DNA from: Polyangiaceae bacterium
GTDB taxonomy: Bacteria > Myxococcota_A > Polyangia > Polyangiales > Polyangiaceae
DNA length: 64,000 nt
Direction: 5' to 3'
Assembly: GCA_025937835.1 (NCBI GenBank)
Contig: JAICQO010000008.1
Span: 60,836-124,835 of the forward strand
This document shows, piece by piece, positions 36,793 to 45,277 of this stretch (position 1 is its first letter; each line of letters opens with the position of its first letter). The notes under the pieces are model-generated. The model was not told the DNA's origin. It ran no database searches and saw only the letters and a program-made list of their open reading frames with translations. A program made the translations under genes and the position numbers.

Positions 36793-36934
36793 GCGCGGGC
36801 GATCCGGGCTCGTCACAGTACCAACCCGGTTGGTGCGGTTCGAGGGGAGGAACCAGAGCCTGTCATTCCGGCGCGCATGGGAAACGGTCGAGCCTCGGCA
36901 GGTTTGAGTGTGCAATATCCGCCGGGTCGTGGGC

Positions 36935-36965
36935 CCACAATTCATCGAGCCTCGATGAATCGTGG
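36935..36965. promoter_or_regulatory. 31-bp near-perfect palindrome
   Basis: The inner arms ATTCATCGAG (36940-36949) and CTCGATGAAT (36951-36960) are exact complements around a single central C at 36950. After one mismatch (36939/36961) four more pairs follow (CCAC/GTGG). It could be a repressor or activator binding site or a cruciform/hairpin. It lies about 145 bp before the GGDEF-EAL start and about 400 bp before the cytochrome gene. Confidence 0.65.
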
Positions 36966-37086
36966 CGGAGACGCGGAGCGCTCCGCCCCACATTCGCCCT
37001 GCATTCACGACCCGCGCCGACAGCGGCGCGCGGGGGCCAATCACCCCGAAGAGTGATCAGGAGCGCGACCCGAAGCGTTAACCCGA

Positions 37087-37121
37087 AGTGACCAGTGCGG
37101 ACCGCGATCACTGTAGTCACT
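37087..37121. repeat. hairpin in divergent intergenic region
   Basis: AGTGACCAGTG (37087-37097) pairs with CACTG-TA-GTCACT (37109-37121): 11 base pairs with a 2-nt bulge on the right side and an 11-nt loop. TCACTG/CAGTGA-type half sites recur in it, so it could also be a set of overlapping protein sites. Confidence 0.5.
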
Positions 37122-37208
37122 GCGCGGAGTGTTCGTTGTCCTATGTTCTCGGCGCCGCGCGCCGTCGCTGCCTGCGCACCTGGTAATTAATTCATCACTC
37201 CCCCCAGA

Positions 37209-37224
37209 TGACTCAGATGAGTCA
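37209..37224. promoter_or_regulatory. dyad operator candidate upstream of di-heme gene
   Basis: TGACTCA (37209-37215) and TGAGTCA (37218-37224) form a perfect inverted repeat with a 2-nt spacer, within a small run of GATGA[C/G]TCA direct repeats. It lies about 140 bp before the ATG of the di-heme gene, a usual place for an activator site. Confidence 0.45.
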
Positions 37225-37362
37225 GATGAGAGTGACGACTTGGGTTGTGCTGGAGTTTGGATCCTGTACTCTGAGTAATAGTCGGAGTGGCGCGTCTCTC
37301 TGGGGAGAGGCCGGAGCGCGTCTTGGGTCGATAGGCCGCTCATTCACGTTGGAGGGACAGCG

Positions 37363-38730
37363 ATGGTCAAGCGTTCGAATCGTATTTTTGCAGGGGCCTC
37401 GATGCTCTTGTCGGTCGCGTGCAGCGGAGTCGACGCGGGCGAGGCCGTCGATGTCGAGAGCGAGGCCACGACCGGACAGGTCGAGCTGGCTCACGGCAGC
37501 GGCTCGCCCCCGAACGCGGAGGCCGCCGTGCTCGAGAAGTATCGCGAAGGCAAGCGGATCTTTCGTTACGAGACCTTCGGTGACGAGAGCTTCTGGGGCG
37601 ACGAGCTGCAGCTACACCTGGCGATCGCAGGCGAGGCGAACGGCGGCATCGGCGCTGGCGTGAGCCCTGCCACCGCGCTGTCCCTGGGCCTCAAGGTAGA
37701 CGTCGACGCGCTGCCGCGCTCGCTGCAGAAGAAAATCCAACGCGGCCAGGTGGATCTGAACGATCCGGCCGTCACGCTCGCGCTGCTCGAGCTAGACGCG
37801 GTGATCGGCCTGACCGGCTTCTTCGACCACAGAGGCCGGATCAAGAGCATCGGCATCCAGTGTGCCCTCTGCCACTCGGTGACCGACGACAGCTTCGCGC
37901 CCGGCATCGGCCGTCGCCTCGACGGTTGGCCGAACCGCGATCTCGACGTCGGCGCGATCGTGGCCGCCGCCCCCGATGTGTCGTTCTTCTCCGGCGCGCT
38001 CGGGGTGAGCGACGACACGGTGCGGACGGTGCTGCGCGGCTGGGGGCGTGGCAAGTTCGACGCGTTCTTGCACCTCGACGGCAAGGCGACGCGCCCCGAC
38101 GGCGCGCCGGCCGCGGTGCTGATCCCGCCGCTGTTCGACCTCCAGGGCGTCGGGCAAATGACCTGGAACGGCTTCAGCGGCATGTCGGCCTGGGTGCCGC
38201 TGGTCATCAACCTCGAGATGTTCGGGCAGGGCGTCTTCTCCGACCGCCGGCTGTCCGACGCGACGCAGTTCCCGATCGCCGCCGCCAACAATTTCGGCAG
38301 GGTCCGGCACACGCCCGACCTCGTCACCGACAAGCTGCCCGCGTTGCTCACCTACGTCGAAGCCATTCCCGCCCCGGCTCCGCCTCGCCACAGCTACGAT
38401 CGCAAGGCGGCCGAGCGTGGCCGCGCCCTGTTCGAAGGCGAAGCGCGCTGCACGAACTGCCACGTTCCCCCGCTCTACACGTTGCCCGGGTTCAACGTCG
38501 TCCCCGCCAGCGTGATCGGCATCGACTCGTTCCAGGCCGATCGCTCCCCGAACCACGGCTATCGCCCCCCGCCGCTGCGCGGCGTGTTCACGCGCGAGAA
38601 GGGCGGCTTCTTCCACGACGGCCGCTTCGCGACCCTGGCCGACGTGGTCGCGCACTTCGACACGCAGTTCTCGCTGGCGCTGACCCCGGAGGAGCAGTCC
38701 GACCTGGTGCAGTTCCTGAAATCGCTGTGA
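37363..38730 (+). CDS. di-heme cytochrome c peroxidase-like lipoprotein
   Basis: A 455-residue predicted lipoprotein (lipobox L-S-V-A-C, Cys20) with two c-type heme sites, C-A-L-C-H at 167-171 and C-T-N-C-H at 363-367. The C-terminal heme domain carries R-G-R-A-L-F-E-G, P-P-L-R-G-V-F-T-R and G-G-F-F-H-D-G-R-F-A-T-L-A-D-V-V. These blocks are typical of the CcpA/MauG superfamily, which reduces peroxide or oxidises proteins in the periplasm. The N-terminal domain is larger than in classical peroxidases, so the reaction is uncertain. GGAGGGA ribosome site before the ATG. It ends at a strong hairpin. Confidence 0.85.
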   Translation: MVKRSNRIFAGASMLLSVACSGVDAGEAVDVESEATTGQVELAHGSGSPPNAEAAVLEKYREGKRIFRYETFGDESFWGDELQLHLAIAGEANGGIGAGVSPATALSLGLKVDVDALPRSLQKKIQRGQVDLNDPAVTLALLELDAVIGLTGFFDHRGRIKSIGIQCALCHSVTDDSFAPGIGRRLDGWPNRDLDVGAIVAAAPDVSFFSGALGVSDDTVRTVLRGWGRGKFDAFLHLDGKATRPDGAPAAVLIPPLFDLQGVGQMTWNGFSGMSAWVPLVINLEMFGQGVFSDRRLSDATQFPIAAANNFGRVRHTPDLVTDKLPALLTYVEAIPAPAPPRHSYDRKAAERGRALFEGEARCTNCHVPPLYTLPGFNVVPASVIGIDSFQADRSPNHGYRPPPLRGVFTREKGGFFHDGRFATLADVVAHFDTQFSLALTPEEQSDLVQFLKSL

Positions 38731-38739
38731 GTCCAAGCT

Positions 38740-38776
38740 CCCCGCCCGGCCCGAAGGCGAAGCGAGCCGGGCGGGG
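38740..38776. terminator. bidirectional terminator hairpin
   Basis: Perfect 11-bp arms CCCCGCCCGGC (38740-38750) and GCCGGGCGGGG (38766-38776) with a 15-nt loop, filling the 62-bp gap between the convergent di-heme and regulator genes. There is no U-run on either side, as is common in very GC-rich genomes. Confidence 0.6.
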
Positions 38777-38792
38777 GCGCATCGCCGGGACG

Positions 38793-40169
38793 TCAGTCGC
38801 GCTCTGCCTCTTCCGCGTCGACGCGAACACCGAGCGAGAGCAAGCGGCGGTATAGCGTCTTGCGGCTGATCCCGAGCACGCGCGCGGCGCGGCTCTTGTT
38901 GCCATGACAGGCCTCCACCACCCGGAGGATGTAACGCTTCTCCACCTCTTCGAGCGGGACGAGCTCGCTCGGATCGTCCCCGGCGACCAGCACGTGGGTT
39001 GCCTGGTATTGGCGGACTTTTTCAGGCAGATCGCCGGCGTCGATGTGATCGGAGCTTGCCAGCGCAGCCGCGCGATCCACGCAGTTTCTGAGCTCGCGCA
39101 CGTTCCCGGGCCAGTGGTAGCCGAGCAGCTTCTCGGCGGCCGCAGCCGTGAAACCGCGGAGCTGTCTGCGCGCGCGCACGTTGACCTCGGCCAGAAAGCT
39201 CCGAGCCAGCGACAGGACGTCACCGCCGCGCGCGCGGAGCGGAGGCAGCTCGACGTGGAAGACCTTGACGCTGCCGAGCAGCTCCCGGTTCAAGCGATGG
39301 TCCTCGATCGCCTGCTCGAGGTCGCGGTTCGAGGTGGCGATCACGCGCGCCTCGAGCGGCACCGGGACCTTTCCGCCCGGCAGCCGCAGCTCGCGGCGCT
39401 CGAGCACCTGCTGCAGCCGCAGCTGCGATTCGGCGGGGATGTCGCCGATCTCGTCGAGTAGCAGCGTGCCGCCGGCAGCCGCCAGCAACAGGCCGCCCCG
39501 CGGCCCCTGTCCGGGCTCGCTCAGCTCGCCGAACAGCTCACGGTCGAGCATGCCATCGGGGACGGCGCCGAAGCGGCAGGGGACGAAGGGGCCGTCCTGA
39601 CGCTTGCTGCGCCGGTGCACCTCGCGCGCGGCGAGCTCCTTGCCGGTGCCCGATTCGCCGGTGATGAGCAGCGGCGCGTCGTTGGCCGCGATGCGGTCGA
39701 TCATCGCGTAGACCTCGCGCATCGGCTGGCTCGTCCCGAGCAGCTGCCCATAACCCCCGGAGTCGTCGATCACGCGGCGCAGGGCGTCGACCTCTTGTCG
39801 CAGCGAGTGGTGCTCGACCGCGCGGCGAAGCACCAGGCTGACCGCGTCGATGTCGAAGGGCTTGACGATGAAGTCGTAGGCGCCCGCGCGCATGGCGTGG
39901 ACCGCTGTGTCGATGCTGCCGAAGGCCGTGACCACCACCACCGGGATCGGCGGCAGTTGCTGCTTTACCCTCTGGCACAGCTCCGTGCCGCGCATCCCCG
40001 GCATGTTCAGATCGGTGACCACGGCGTCGAACGGTCGCGTCGCCAACATCTCCAGGGCCTGGTGCGGCTCGAGCGTGGATTCGACCTCGAAGTTCTCGGC
40101 GCGCAGCGAATCGCAGAGCAGGGCACACTCGGCGGGGTCGTCGTCGACGATCAGGATTCTCGGATTCAT
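38793..40169 (-). CDS. NtrC-family response regulator lacking GAFTGA loop
   Basis: A 458-residue regulator. It has a receiver domain (phospho-Asp53; T81, K103), an AAA+ domain with Walker A G-E-S-G-T-G-K-E (171-178) and Walker B G-T-L-L-L-D-E (234-240), and a C-terminal Fis-type HTH (N-K-S-R-A-A-R-V-L-G-I-S-R-K-T-L-Y-R-R-L). After E-L-F-G (211-214) the sigma-54-contacting G-A-F-T-G-A loop is missing and replaced by a shorter Gly/Pro stretch. The usual F-R-x-D-L-Y-Y-R-L block is L-N-R-E-L-L-G-S-V (293-301). It probably binds DNA but cannot remodel sigma-54. Its ATG overlaps the kinase stop (ATGA). Confidence 0.9.
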   Translation of the reverse strand: MNPRILIVDDDPAECALLCDSLRAENFEVESTLEPHQALEMLATRPFDAVVTDLNMPGMRGTELCQRVKQQLPPIPVVVVTAFGSIDTAVHAMRAGAYDFIVKPFDIDAVSLVLRRAVEHHSLRQEVDALRRVIDDSGGYGQLLGTSQPMREVYAMIDRIAANDAPLLITGESGTGKELAAREVHRRSKRQDGPFVPCRFGAVPDGMLDRELFGELSEPGQGPRGGLLLAAAGGTLLLDEIGDIPAESQLRLQQVLERRELRLPGGKVPVPLEARVIATSNRDLEQAIEDHRLNRELLGSVKVFHVELPPLRARGGDVLSLARSFLAEVNVRARRQLRGFTAAAAEKLLGYHWPGNVRELRNCVDRAAALASSDHIDAGDLPEKVRQYQATHVLVAGDDPSELVPLEEVEKRYILRVVEACHGNKSRAARVLGISRKTLYRRLLSLGVRVDAEEAERD

Positions 40170-41533
40170 GGCGGGGGTAACCGGACGGTGAAGGTGCTGC
40201 CGTGGTTGGGGGTGCTCTCGACCTGCAGCGCGCCGCCGTGCTCCTGCACGATGCCGTACGCGACGCTCAGCCCGAGGCCGGTCCCCTTTCCCACGTCCTT
40301 GGTGGTGAAGAAGGGCTCGAAGATCCTGGATTGGGTGGCCTCGTCCATGCCGCGTCCATCGTCTTCGATGCGGATGAACGGAGCCGGGGGCTCTCCGTCC
40401 CTGGCGGGCAGGGCGCCGCAGCTGATCTTGACCTTGCCGCCGTCGGAGCAGGCGTCGACGGCGTTCACGATCAGGTTGGAGAGGACCTGCTCGATCTGGG
40501 CGCGATCGACGGACGCGACCACGCTGCCTTCACCCTCGACGCACAGCTCGACGCTGCGCTTCCTGGCGATCGGTTGCATCAGCCGCACCGTCGAGCCGAC
40601 GATCGCGCCGAGCTCGGTGAGTGCGCGCTTGGGCTCGCGGTGCCGCGCAAAGTCGAGCAGCTGGCGAATGATCGCCGCCATGCGGTCGACCTGATCGGCC
40701 ACGATACCGAGGGACTCCTCCAGCACTTCCGAGGCGGCGCCGCCTCTCCGCAGGAGCTTCGTGCGGCCCGCGATCACGTTCAGGGGCGTCCCCAGCTCGT
40801 GAGCGATGCCCGCCGCCAGACGACCGACGGTGACCAGGCGATCGGCGTGCCGTAGCTGCTGGAGCGCTTCGATGCGGGCCGTCGCTTCCTCGCGGGCCCG
40901 CACCTGGGCGGCGCCGAGGCGCTCGCACATCGCGTTCATCTCGTTGGCCAGCTCCCCGAGCTCGTCGCGCTGGTGGAACTCGAGCGGGCCGGAGAGATCT
41001 CCCTCGCCGACACGCCTGGCCTTGCGGATCAGCGCGTCGAGCGGGCGGCCGATCATCCACACGCCGCAGACCAGCGTCACCAACACCGCCAGCCCGATCG
41101 AGGTCGCGGTGGCGGCGACGGCGTTGACCGCGCTCGCGCGCACGTAATCGTCGCGCCCGTCGAGCCGCTCGGTGATCTGGATCGCGCCGACGGGCTGTCC
41201 TTCGACCACGACGGGCACGCGGGTTACCAGGGATTTCCCGAGCTCCCGGCTCTCCACCGTGGCCTGCGAGTCGGCTCGGCCCAGCCAGCCGATGGTCAGG
41301 TGGGGGCGTTCGCTGTCGGCCGCCTTGACGAGCGACAGCGCCCACTCCGCGCCGTTTCTCTCCCAGGCTCGCGCCACGCAGCTGCGGAGTGTGGTGGCGA
41401 TCAAACGATGATCGCGCGACATGTCTTCTTCGATCGAGGCGAGCTGGCGCTGAGTGCGGTAGTGACCGAATCCGATCAGTATCGCCAGCATGCCCAGCGT
41501 GGTGGCCAGGATCACCTTCAGCGCGAGCCTCAT
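40166..41533 (-). CDS. membrane sensor histidine kinase (HAMP-HisKA-HATPase)
   Basis: A 455-residue kinase. The first membrane helix (about 3-20, A-L-K-V-I-L-A-T-T-L-G-M-L-A-I-L-I-G-F) is followed by a periplasmic sensor of about 110 residues and a second helix (about 137-160). Next come HAMP (P-L-D-A-L-I-R-K-A-R-R-V-G-E-G-D-L), H-box G-I-A-H-E-L-G-T-P-L-N-V-I, N-box N-L-I-V-N-A-V-D-A, D-D-G-R-G-M-D, F-E-P-F-F-T-T-K and G-T-G-L-G-L-S. The ATG at 41533 opens the first helix. It is cotranscribed with, and the evident partner of, the downstream NtrC-like regulator (4-bp overlap). The stimulus is unknown. Confidence 0.92.
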   Translation of the reverse strand: MRLALKVILATTLGMLAILIGFGHYRTQRQLASIEEDMSRDHRLIATTLRSCVARAWERNGAEWALSLVKAADSERPHLTIGWLGRADSQATVESRELGKSLVTRVPVVVEGQPVGAIQITERLDGRDDYVRASAVNAVAATATSIGLAVLVTLVCGVWMIGRPLDALIRKARRVGEGDLSGPLEFHQRDELGELANEMNAMCERLGAAQVRAREEATARIEALQQLRHADRLVTVGRLAAGIAHELGTPLNVIAGRTKLLRRGGAASEVLEESLGIVADQVDRMAAIIRQLLDFARHREPKRALTELGAIVGSTVRLMQPIARKRSVELCVEGEGSVVASVDRAQIEQVLSNLIVNAVDACSDGGKVKISCGALPARDGEPPAPFIRIEDDGRGMDEATQSRIFEPFFTTKDVGKGTGLGLSVAYGIVQEHGGALQVESTPNHGSTFTVRLPPP

Positions 41534-41673
41534 GGCTGGTCTACCTTGGCCGACGCCCACCGCCGTGGCGAGACGCCGACCGGCCCTTTTTCGCCTCGGC
41601 TCTCACCCCCCGCCCGGGCGATAGCCGACAGCTGACAGCCGCTGGCCCGGTCTGCCTGTTACCTTTTGACCCA

Positions 41674-42396
41674 TCAGCGCGAGTCGAGCTCCGACGAGCA
41701 CAGGTCGTGCTCCTCGTGCAGGCGCCGAAACCGGCCGTCCCTCACTGAATAGGTCGCTCTTTTGCAGAGCACGTAACTCAGGTTCGAGACTCCGGCCTCG
41801 AGCTCGCTTTGATCGAGCGGTAGGCGGGAGCTCAGGCGTCCGGCGATTTCGAGCTGCGGCGCGCCGTCTTCGCCGCTCGACCAGGTGTACGTGAGCTCGG
41901 TCTCGAACCAGCCGCCATGCAAGAACGCCCAGTCGAACAGGCTGTCGACGACGCAGACGCCGTTCGGATACCGCGCGAGCAGGGCAGTCGCCTGCCAGCC
42001 GTGCATGGAGACTTCCTGCTCTCGGCCGCGGACCGCAACGATGGCGGTGGCTTCGAGTCCCGAGCCAGGTGCTGCCGGCGCCTCGTCCACGAGCTGCTCG
42101 CAGTCGACGTAGGGGAGGGCACCCCGTGCATCGATCGGGAACTTGCGCGCGCATTCCGCCACGGCCGGGCACGAGCTCGCGGCTGGGGTCGGAGGTCCGG
42201 CGCAAGCCCGCGGCCCGACATCGGCGCAAGACGGGAGCGCCAGCACCGGCGGGGGAATCTCGGCTCTCCTCGCTTCGAGTTGCTGCGCGTCGGGGGTGGA
42301 CAGAGCCGCGGCGTGCGTCGCCGCGGTAGCGCCTTGCGGTGCGGAAGTGGGGGGCGCGCAGCCGAGCAGGGCTGCAGAAGCCAACACGGCACGCAT
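41674..42396 (-). CDS. predicted lipoprotein of unknown function
   Basis: A 240-residue predicted lipoprotein with lipobox A-L-L-G-C (Cys13) and a Pro/Ala/Thr-rich linker to about residue 50. The globular part has six or more Cys (C-A-D-V-G-P-R-A-C, S-C-P-A-V-A-E-C, V-D-C) and a beta-rich C-terminus with an E-L-T-Y-T-W-S-S-G-E-D-G-A-P-Q-L-E-I strand pair. I recognise no family. It is the last of three consecutive minus-strand lipoprotein genes, 26 bp after the PDZ-like one, so probably in an operon with it. Confidence 0.72.
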   Translation of the reverse strand: MRAVLASAALLGCAPPTSAPQGATAATHAAALSTPDAQQLEARRAEIPPPVLALPSCADVGPRACAGPPTPAASSCPAVAECARKFPIDARGALPYVDCEQLVDEAPAAPGSGLEATAIVAVRGREQEVSMHGWQATALLARYPNGVCVVDSLFDWAFLHGGWFETELTYTWSSGEDGAPQLEIAGRLSSRLPLDQSELEAGVSNLSYVLCKRATYSVRDGRFRRLHEEHDLCSSELDSR

Positions 42397-42422
42397 GACG
42401 CTCCGTAACCCGATCGCGCGGC

Positions 42423-42893
42423 TCAGCGCGATGCTACGGGCGAGCGCGTCGTCCGCCGATCGACGATCGGGATCCGCAGGTGGCGCTGCTTTCCCGAGCG
42501 CTCGAGGGCGACGTCGAGCTCGCGAGCCTGCTTCAGACCCTGAAACGCCGCAAACGCCTCGGTCTCTCGCTCGATCGGCAGGCCGTTGACGCGTGTCACG
42601 ACGTCGCCTTCACGGAGATCCACGTTCTGCCAGAACTCGCGCGGATACAGGCCGACGATCGTCCAGCCCGAGAACTTGCCGTCGAACACCCGCGGCTCGA
42701 CCTCGACCATCTGCAGGAAATGCCCGAAACCGCGGTCCACCCAGCGCACCACTTCGTCGCGGTACAGCTTGGGTGGCTCGCGCACCGGCTCCTTGATGAC
42801 GGGAGGCGGGGCGAGCGCCGGCGCGGGCCCCTCGAGCACGGGGCGGCCCGAACACCCGAGAAGCAACGTCAAACCGAGGAGGATCCGGCGCAC
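42423..42893 (-). CDS. small lipoprotein with PDZ / GspC-like C-terminal domain
   Basis: A 156-residue predicted lipoprotein (L-L-L-G-C, Cys14) with a Pro-rich linker. An 85-residue PDZ-like domain follows: W-T-I-V-G-L-Y-P-R-E-F-W-Q-N-V-D-L-R-E-G-D-V-V-T-R-V-N-G-L-P-I-E-R. This resembles the PDZ domain of type II secretion GspC proteins, which helps select substrates or bind the secretin. No other secretion genes are nearby. The GTG at 42893 begins the leader; a TTG 36 bp upstream would add a non-signal extension. Confidence 0.72.
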   Translation of the reverse strand: MRRILLGLTLLLGCSGRPVLEGPAPALAPPPVIKEPVREPPKLYRDEVVRWVDRGFGHFLQMVEVEPRVFDGKFSGWTIVGLYPREFWQNVDLREGDVVTRVNGLPIERETEAFAAFQGLKQARELDVALERSGKQRHLRIPIVDRRTTRSPVASR

Positions 42894-42968
42894 GCCGGGA
42901 CTATGACCGAGTTTTCCAAAGTCGGCCAAACGAACGCAAAGCGAAAAGCCGGGTCGACGCAGAGTGGC

Positions 42969-44036
42969 TCATTGCGCGCCCTTGACGGCCAGCTGGGCGA
43001 TGCGGTGCAGGCGGCCGTGGTGGTAGCTCACGGACAGGTAGTCCGAGACGTTGAGCATGAAAATGCCGGTGGGGACCGTCCACCAGGTGGGCGTGTCTTT
43101 GGGGCTGCCCTTCAAGGGGTCGCCGTAGCGGCTGCGCAGCTCGCTCCTCACCACGTCGATCATCATCGAGTCGTAGACGCACTCGAGCTCGGAGACCCGT
43201 TGTTCTTCGCCCGCGAGTCCCGTGAGCTCCATCTTCAAGTACTTGAGCCCCGTGACGCCCGCGTTCTCGAAACCGCAGGAGGTGACCCGTACCTGCGCGC
43301 CCGGGGAGCTGAGCTCCACGCAGGCGGTGCCCTTGGTGAAGCCGGCGGCCTCGAGCTTGGATTCGGCCGCGAGCTTCGTGTCGTGCCCGAGCACGACGTC
43401 CCACGGATTCACGCTCTTTGCCTGCACGAAGCGCGAGCGCTTTTGCGGCTCCTCGAGCACGGTCTTGACCGAGACGACGGCCTTGTCCTCGGCCTCCTCC
43501 AGCGAGACCTGAGCGTAGCCCCAGTCCCACTCGATGATTCCGGGCTTGGTCTCGGAGTAGAATTTGCCGAAAGCCGGCTCGCGCGTGAGCTCGTTGAAGA
43601 CGCGGTCGATGTCACTCAGCGGAAACTCGATGATGGCCGCGTACAACCTGAGCCCGCTCGGCCGCTCGGAGAAGCCGACCTTCACCTGGGTCGCGCCCTT
43701 GATCTTGGTCCTGTCGAAGCAGAACCAGCTGTCGGAAGCGTCGCGCTCGAGCGCCGACTCGTCGTCGCACCGGCGCTTCTTGATCTTGGCGCCCAGCGCG
43801 CGAGACACGTAGCCCGAAGTGTCCTCCCCGACGGTGAGGCCGAACACCTTCGGCTTGTCGAGCTGGTTGTCGCGCTTCGGTGGCGGAGGCGGAGCGGGCG
43901 GGCTGCCGCCGTCCTGCTCTTCGCCGGAGAGCGCCGACTCCTGCTCGGCCGCGGTGACGGCCGGCTGTTTCTGGCCCGAGCCGCACGCCAGCGCGAACAG
44001 CGCCGGCACGAAAATCCCAGCCACGAATGCTCGCAT
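42969..44036 (-). CDS. predicted lipoprotein of unknown function
   Basis: A 355-residue predicted lipoprotein (A-L-A-C, Cys18). It has an acidic then Pro-rich linker (S-G-E-E-Q-D-G-G-S-P-P-A-P-P-P-P-P-K), followed by about 280 residues of mixed alpha/beta character with two similar-looking halves. Each half includes a G-x-x-x-S/T-x-x-x-x-x-x-G-A/T-K start (G-E-D-T-S-G-Y-V-S-R-A-L-G-A-K and G-H-D-T-K-L-A-A-E-S-K-L-E-A-A-G), suggesting an internal repeat. No known family. It is the first gene of the three-lipoprotein set, divergent from none; 61 bp after the lipase-like gene's stop. Confidence 0.72.
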   Translation of the reverse strand: MRAFVAGIFVPALFALACGSGQKQPAVTAAEQESALSGEEQDGGSPPAPPPPPKRDNQLDKPKVFGLTVGEDTSGYVSRALGAKIKKRRCDDESALERDASDSWFCFDRTKIKGATQVKVGFSERPSGLRLYAAIIEFPLSDIDRVFNELTREPAFGKFYSETKPGIIEWDWGYAQVSLEEAEDKAVVSVKTVLEEPQKRSRFVQAKSVNPWDVVLGHDTKLAAESKLEAAGFTKGTACVELSSPGAQVRVTSCGFENAGVTGLKYLKMELTGLAGEEQRVSELECVYDSMMIDVVRSELRSRYGDPLKGSPKDTPTWWTVPTGIFMLNVSDYLSVSYHHGRLHRIAQLAVKGAQ

Positions 44037-44097
44037 CGACGCGAGAGTCTATTTCAAGTTCGAGCGCGGGTGAAGCCCCGGATCCGCGGCCGCTCGC

Positions 44098-45231
44098 TCA
44101 GGCTTTCAGCTGAAAAGCCGCGATCGCGTCGAGCAGCGCGCCGAAGCGCTGGCGGGTGAAGCGCGCGCCGCTCGTCACCCAATCGGTGTGTGAGCTCGGC
44201 TGGATGTCGTCGTGAAAGTGGCCGAGCACGTCGAGGTGGTCGGCTTCTCCGGCCCAGATCAGCTCGCCCCAGAGCATGCTTAGCGTCGGCACCACGCCGT
44301 CGTTCGAAGCGTCCGTCACGCTGGGATCGATCGCGACGCGCAAGAGCTCGGCTTCGCGCGGCGTCGGGCGTGCGTACGGGTACACCTTCGGGTGCTGACT
44401 CGCGAACTGATACAGGGTCGAGTACAAGAGCGCCGTGAGCGCCGCGTACGGCGAGCGAATGCGCCGCGCCACGCGCAGCGAGCGGGGCGGGGGAGCCGCT
44501 GACGCCACCGAGGCGTAGCGCACCTGCTTGTCGTTTTCGGTGGTGGCGTTGAACAGATCCATCGACTCGGGCATGGTCTGGATCACCGCGCCCTGATCGA
44601 CGCGGATCTTGCTCAAAAAGTCGGTGATCTCGTCCCGGGCCTCTTTGTCGACGTAGCGCAGGATCGAGTCGGTGAAGCGGCTCAGCAGCTTGAGCTCGCC
44701 TGCGATCAGGTTGTCGATCCGCCCGACGCCGCCCAGCACGCGCGAGAAGATCGCGAGCGACGGCTCCCCGAGCGACAACGACAGCACGGTGAACAGGCTG
44801 ATCGCGTAGAGCAGCCGCGTCCCCGAGACGGTTGCGAAGTAGCCCGCGAGCGGGGTGCCGTAGTGCGGCGTGTTGATCGTGATCGCCGTCCGCACGCGCG
44901 AGCGGAAGCTCAAGAGCTCGGGCGCCAGGCCGATGTGCGCGCTGGGCGAGAGCAAGAGCCGTACGTCCAGGCCGCCCGTCGAGTGCCCGACCAAATGGAT
45001 CGGCCCCTGTTCTCCGGTCGCCGTCCGCGCCACGGTCGTGGCCAGGATCCGCGTGCGGTGTCTCAGCGACGAGGTCGGCGGCGCGGGTACGTCTTCGAAG
45101 AGCACCTCGACGCCAGCGCGGCGGAAGCGCTCCTCGAGCCCGACGCGCAGGTGCGTGAAATAGTCGAAGGTGCCGAGCCGCCCGAACCCGAACATCCCGG
45201 GCACGAAGTACACGCGGTGCGGATGCGTCAT
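44098..45231 (-). CDS. alpha/beta-hydrolase, lipase-like
   Basis: A 377-residue cytoplasmic hydrolase without a signal peptide. The nucleophile elbow G-H-S-T-G has Ser84, with the oxyanion region near V-P-G-M-F-G-F-G-R. The acid is probably Asp in S-N-D-G-V-V-P-T and the base His in A-D-H-L-D-V-L-G-H, the same spacing as in bacterial triacylglycerol lipase/PGAP1-like families. A 40-residue hydrophobic insert (residues 125-165) may be a lid or membrane-binding helix. The ATG at 45231 lies 227 bp from the divergent halogenase-like gene. Confidence 0.83.
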   Translation of the reverse strand: MTHPHRVYFVPGMFGFGRLGTFDYFTHLRVGLEERFRRAGVEVLFEDVPAPPTSSLRHRTRILATTVARTATGEQGPIHLVGHSTGGLDVRLLLSPSAHIGLAPELLSFRSRVRTAITINTPHYGTPLAGYFATVSGTRLLYAISLFTVLSLSLGEPSLAIFSRVLGGVGRIDNLIAGELKLLSRFTDSILRYVDKEARDEITDFLSKIRVDQGAVIQTMPESMDLFNATTENDKQVRYASVASAAPPPRSLRVARRIRSPYAALTALLYSTLYQFASQHPKVYPYARPTPREAELLRVAIDPSVTDASNDGVVPTLSMLWGELIWAGEADHLDVLGHFHDDIQPSSHTDWVTSGARFTRQRFGALLDAIAAFQLKA

Positions 45232-45277
45232 GTCCGCATCCCGGTCTCTTTAGCTTCCACCACGCCCGGCGATTTTG

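Larger units (their letters stand above)
36793..37362. other. 570-bp dyad-rich intergenic regulatory region
   Basis: No gene is supported here. The stretch separates the divergent GGDEF-EAL and di-heme peroxidase-like genes and is AT-richer than its surroundings after about 37040. It holds many symmetry elements: ACCAAC/GTTGGT at 36820-36834, a 31-bp near-perfect palindrome at 36935-36965, a 14-bp palindrome at 36973-36986, three CCCGAAG direct repeats (37045, 37069, 37082), an 11-bp stem at 37087-37121 and TGACTCA-GA-TGAGTCA at 37209-37224. It most likely carries promoters and operators for both genes. Confidence 0.65.

Noticed and set aside
37373..37390. T-arm-like GTTCGAATC hinting at a tRNA
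   Set aside because: It lies in the first codons of the di-heme gene (G-cgttcgaatcg) and there is no acceptor stem or anticodon arm around it.
42480..44159. 559-codon plus-strand open frame across three lipoprotein genes
   Set aside because: It spans three minus-strand genes and their gaps, has no family resemblance, and the minus-strand frames have signal peptides and proper starts.
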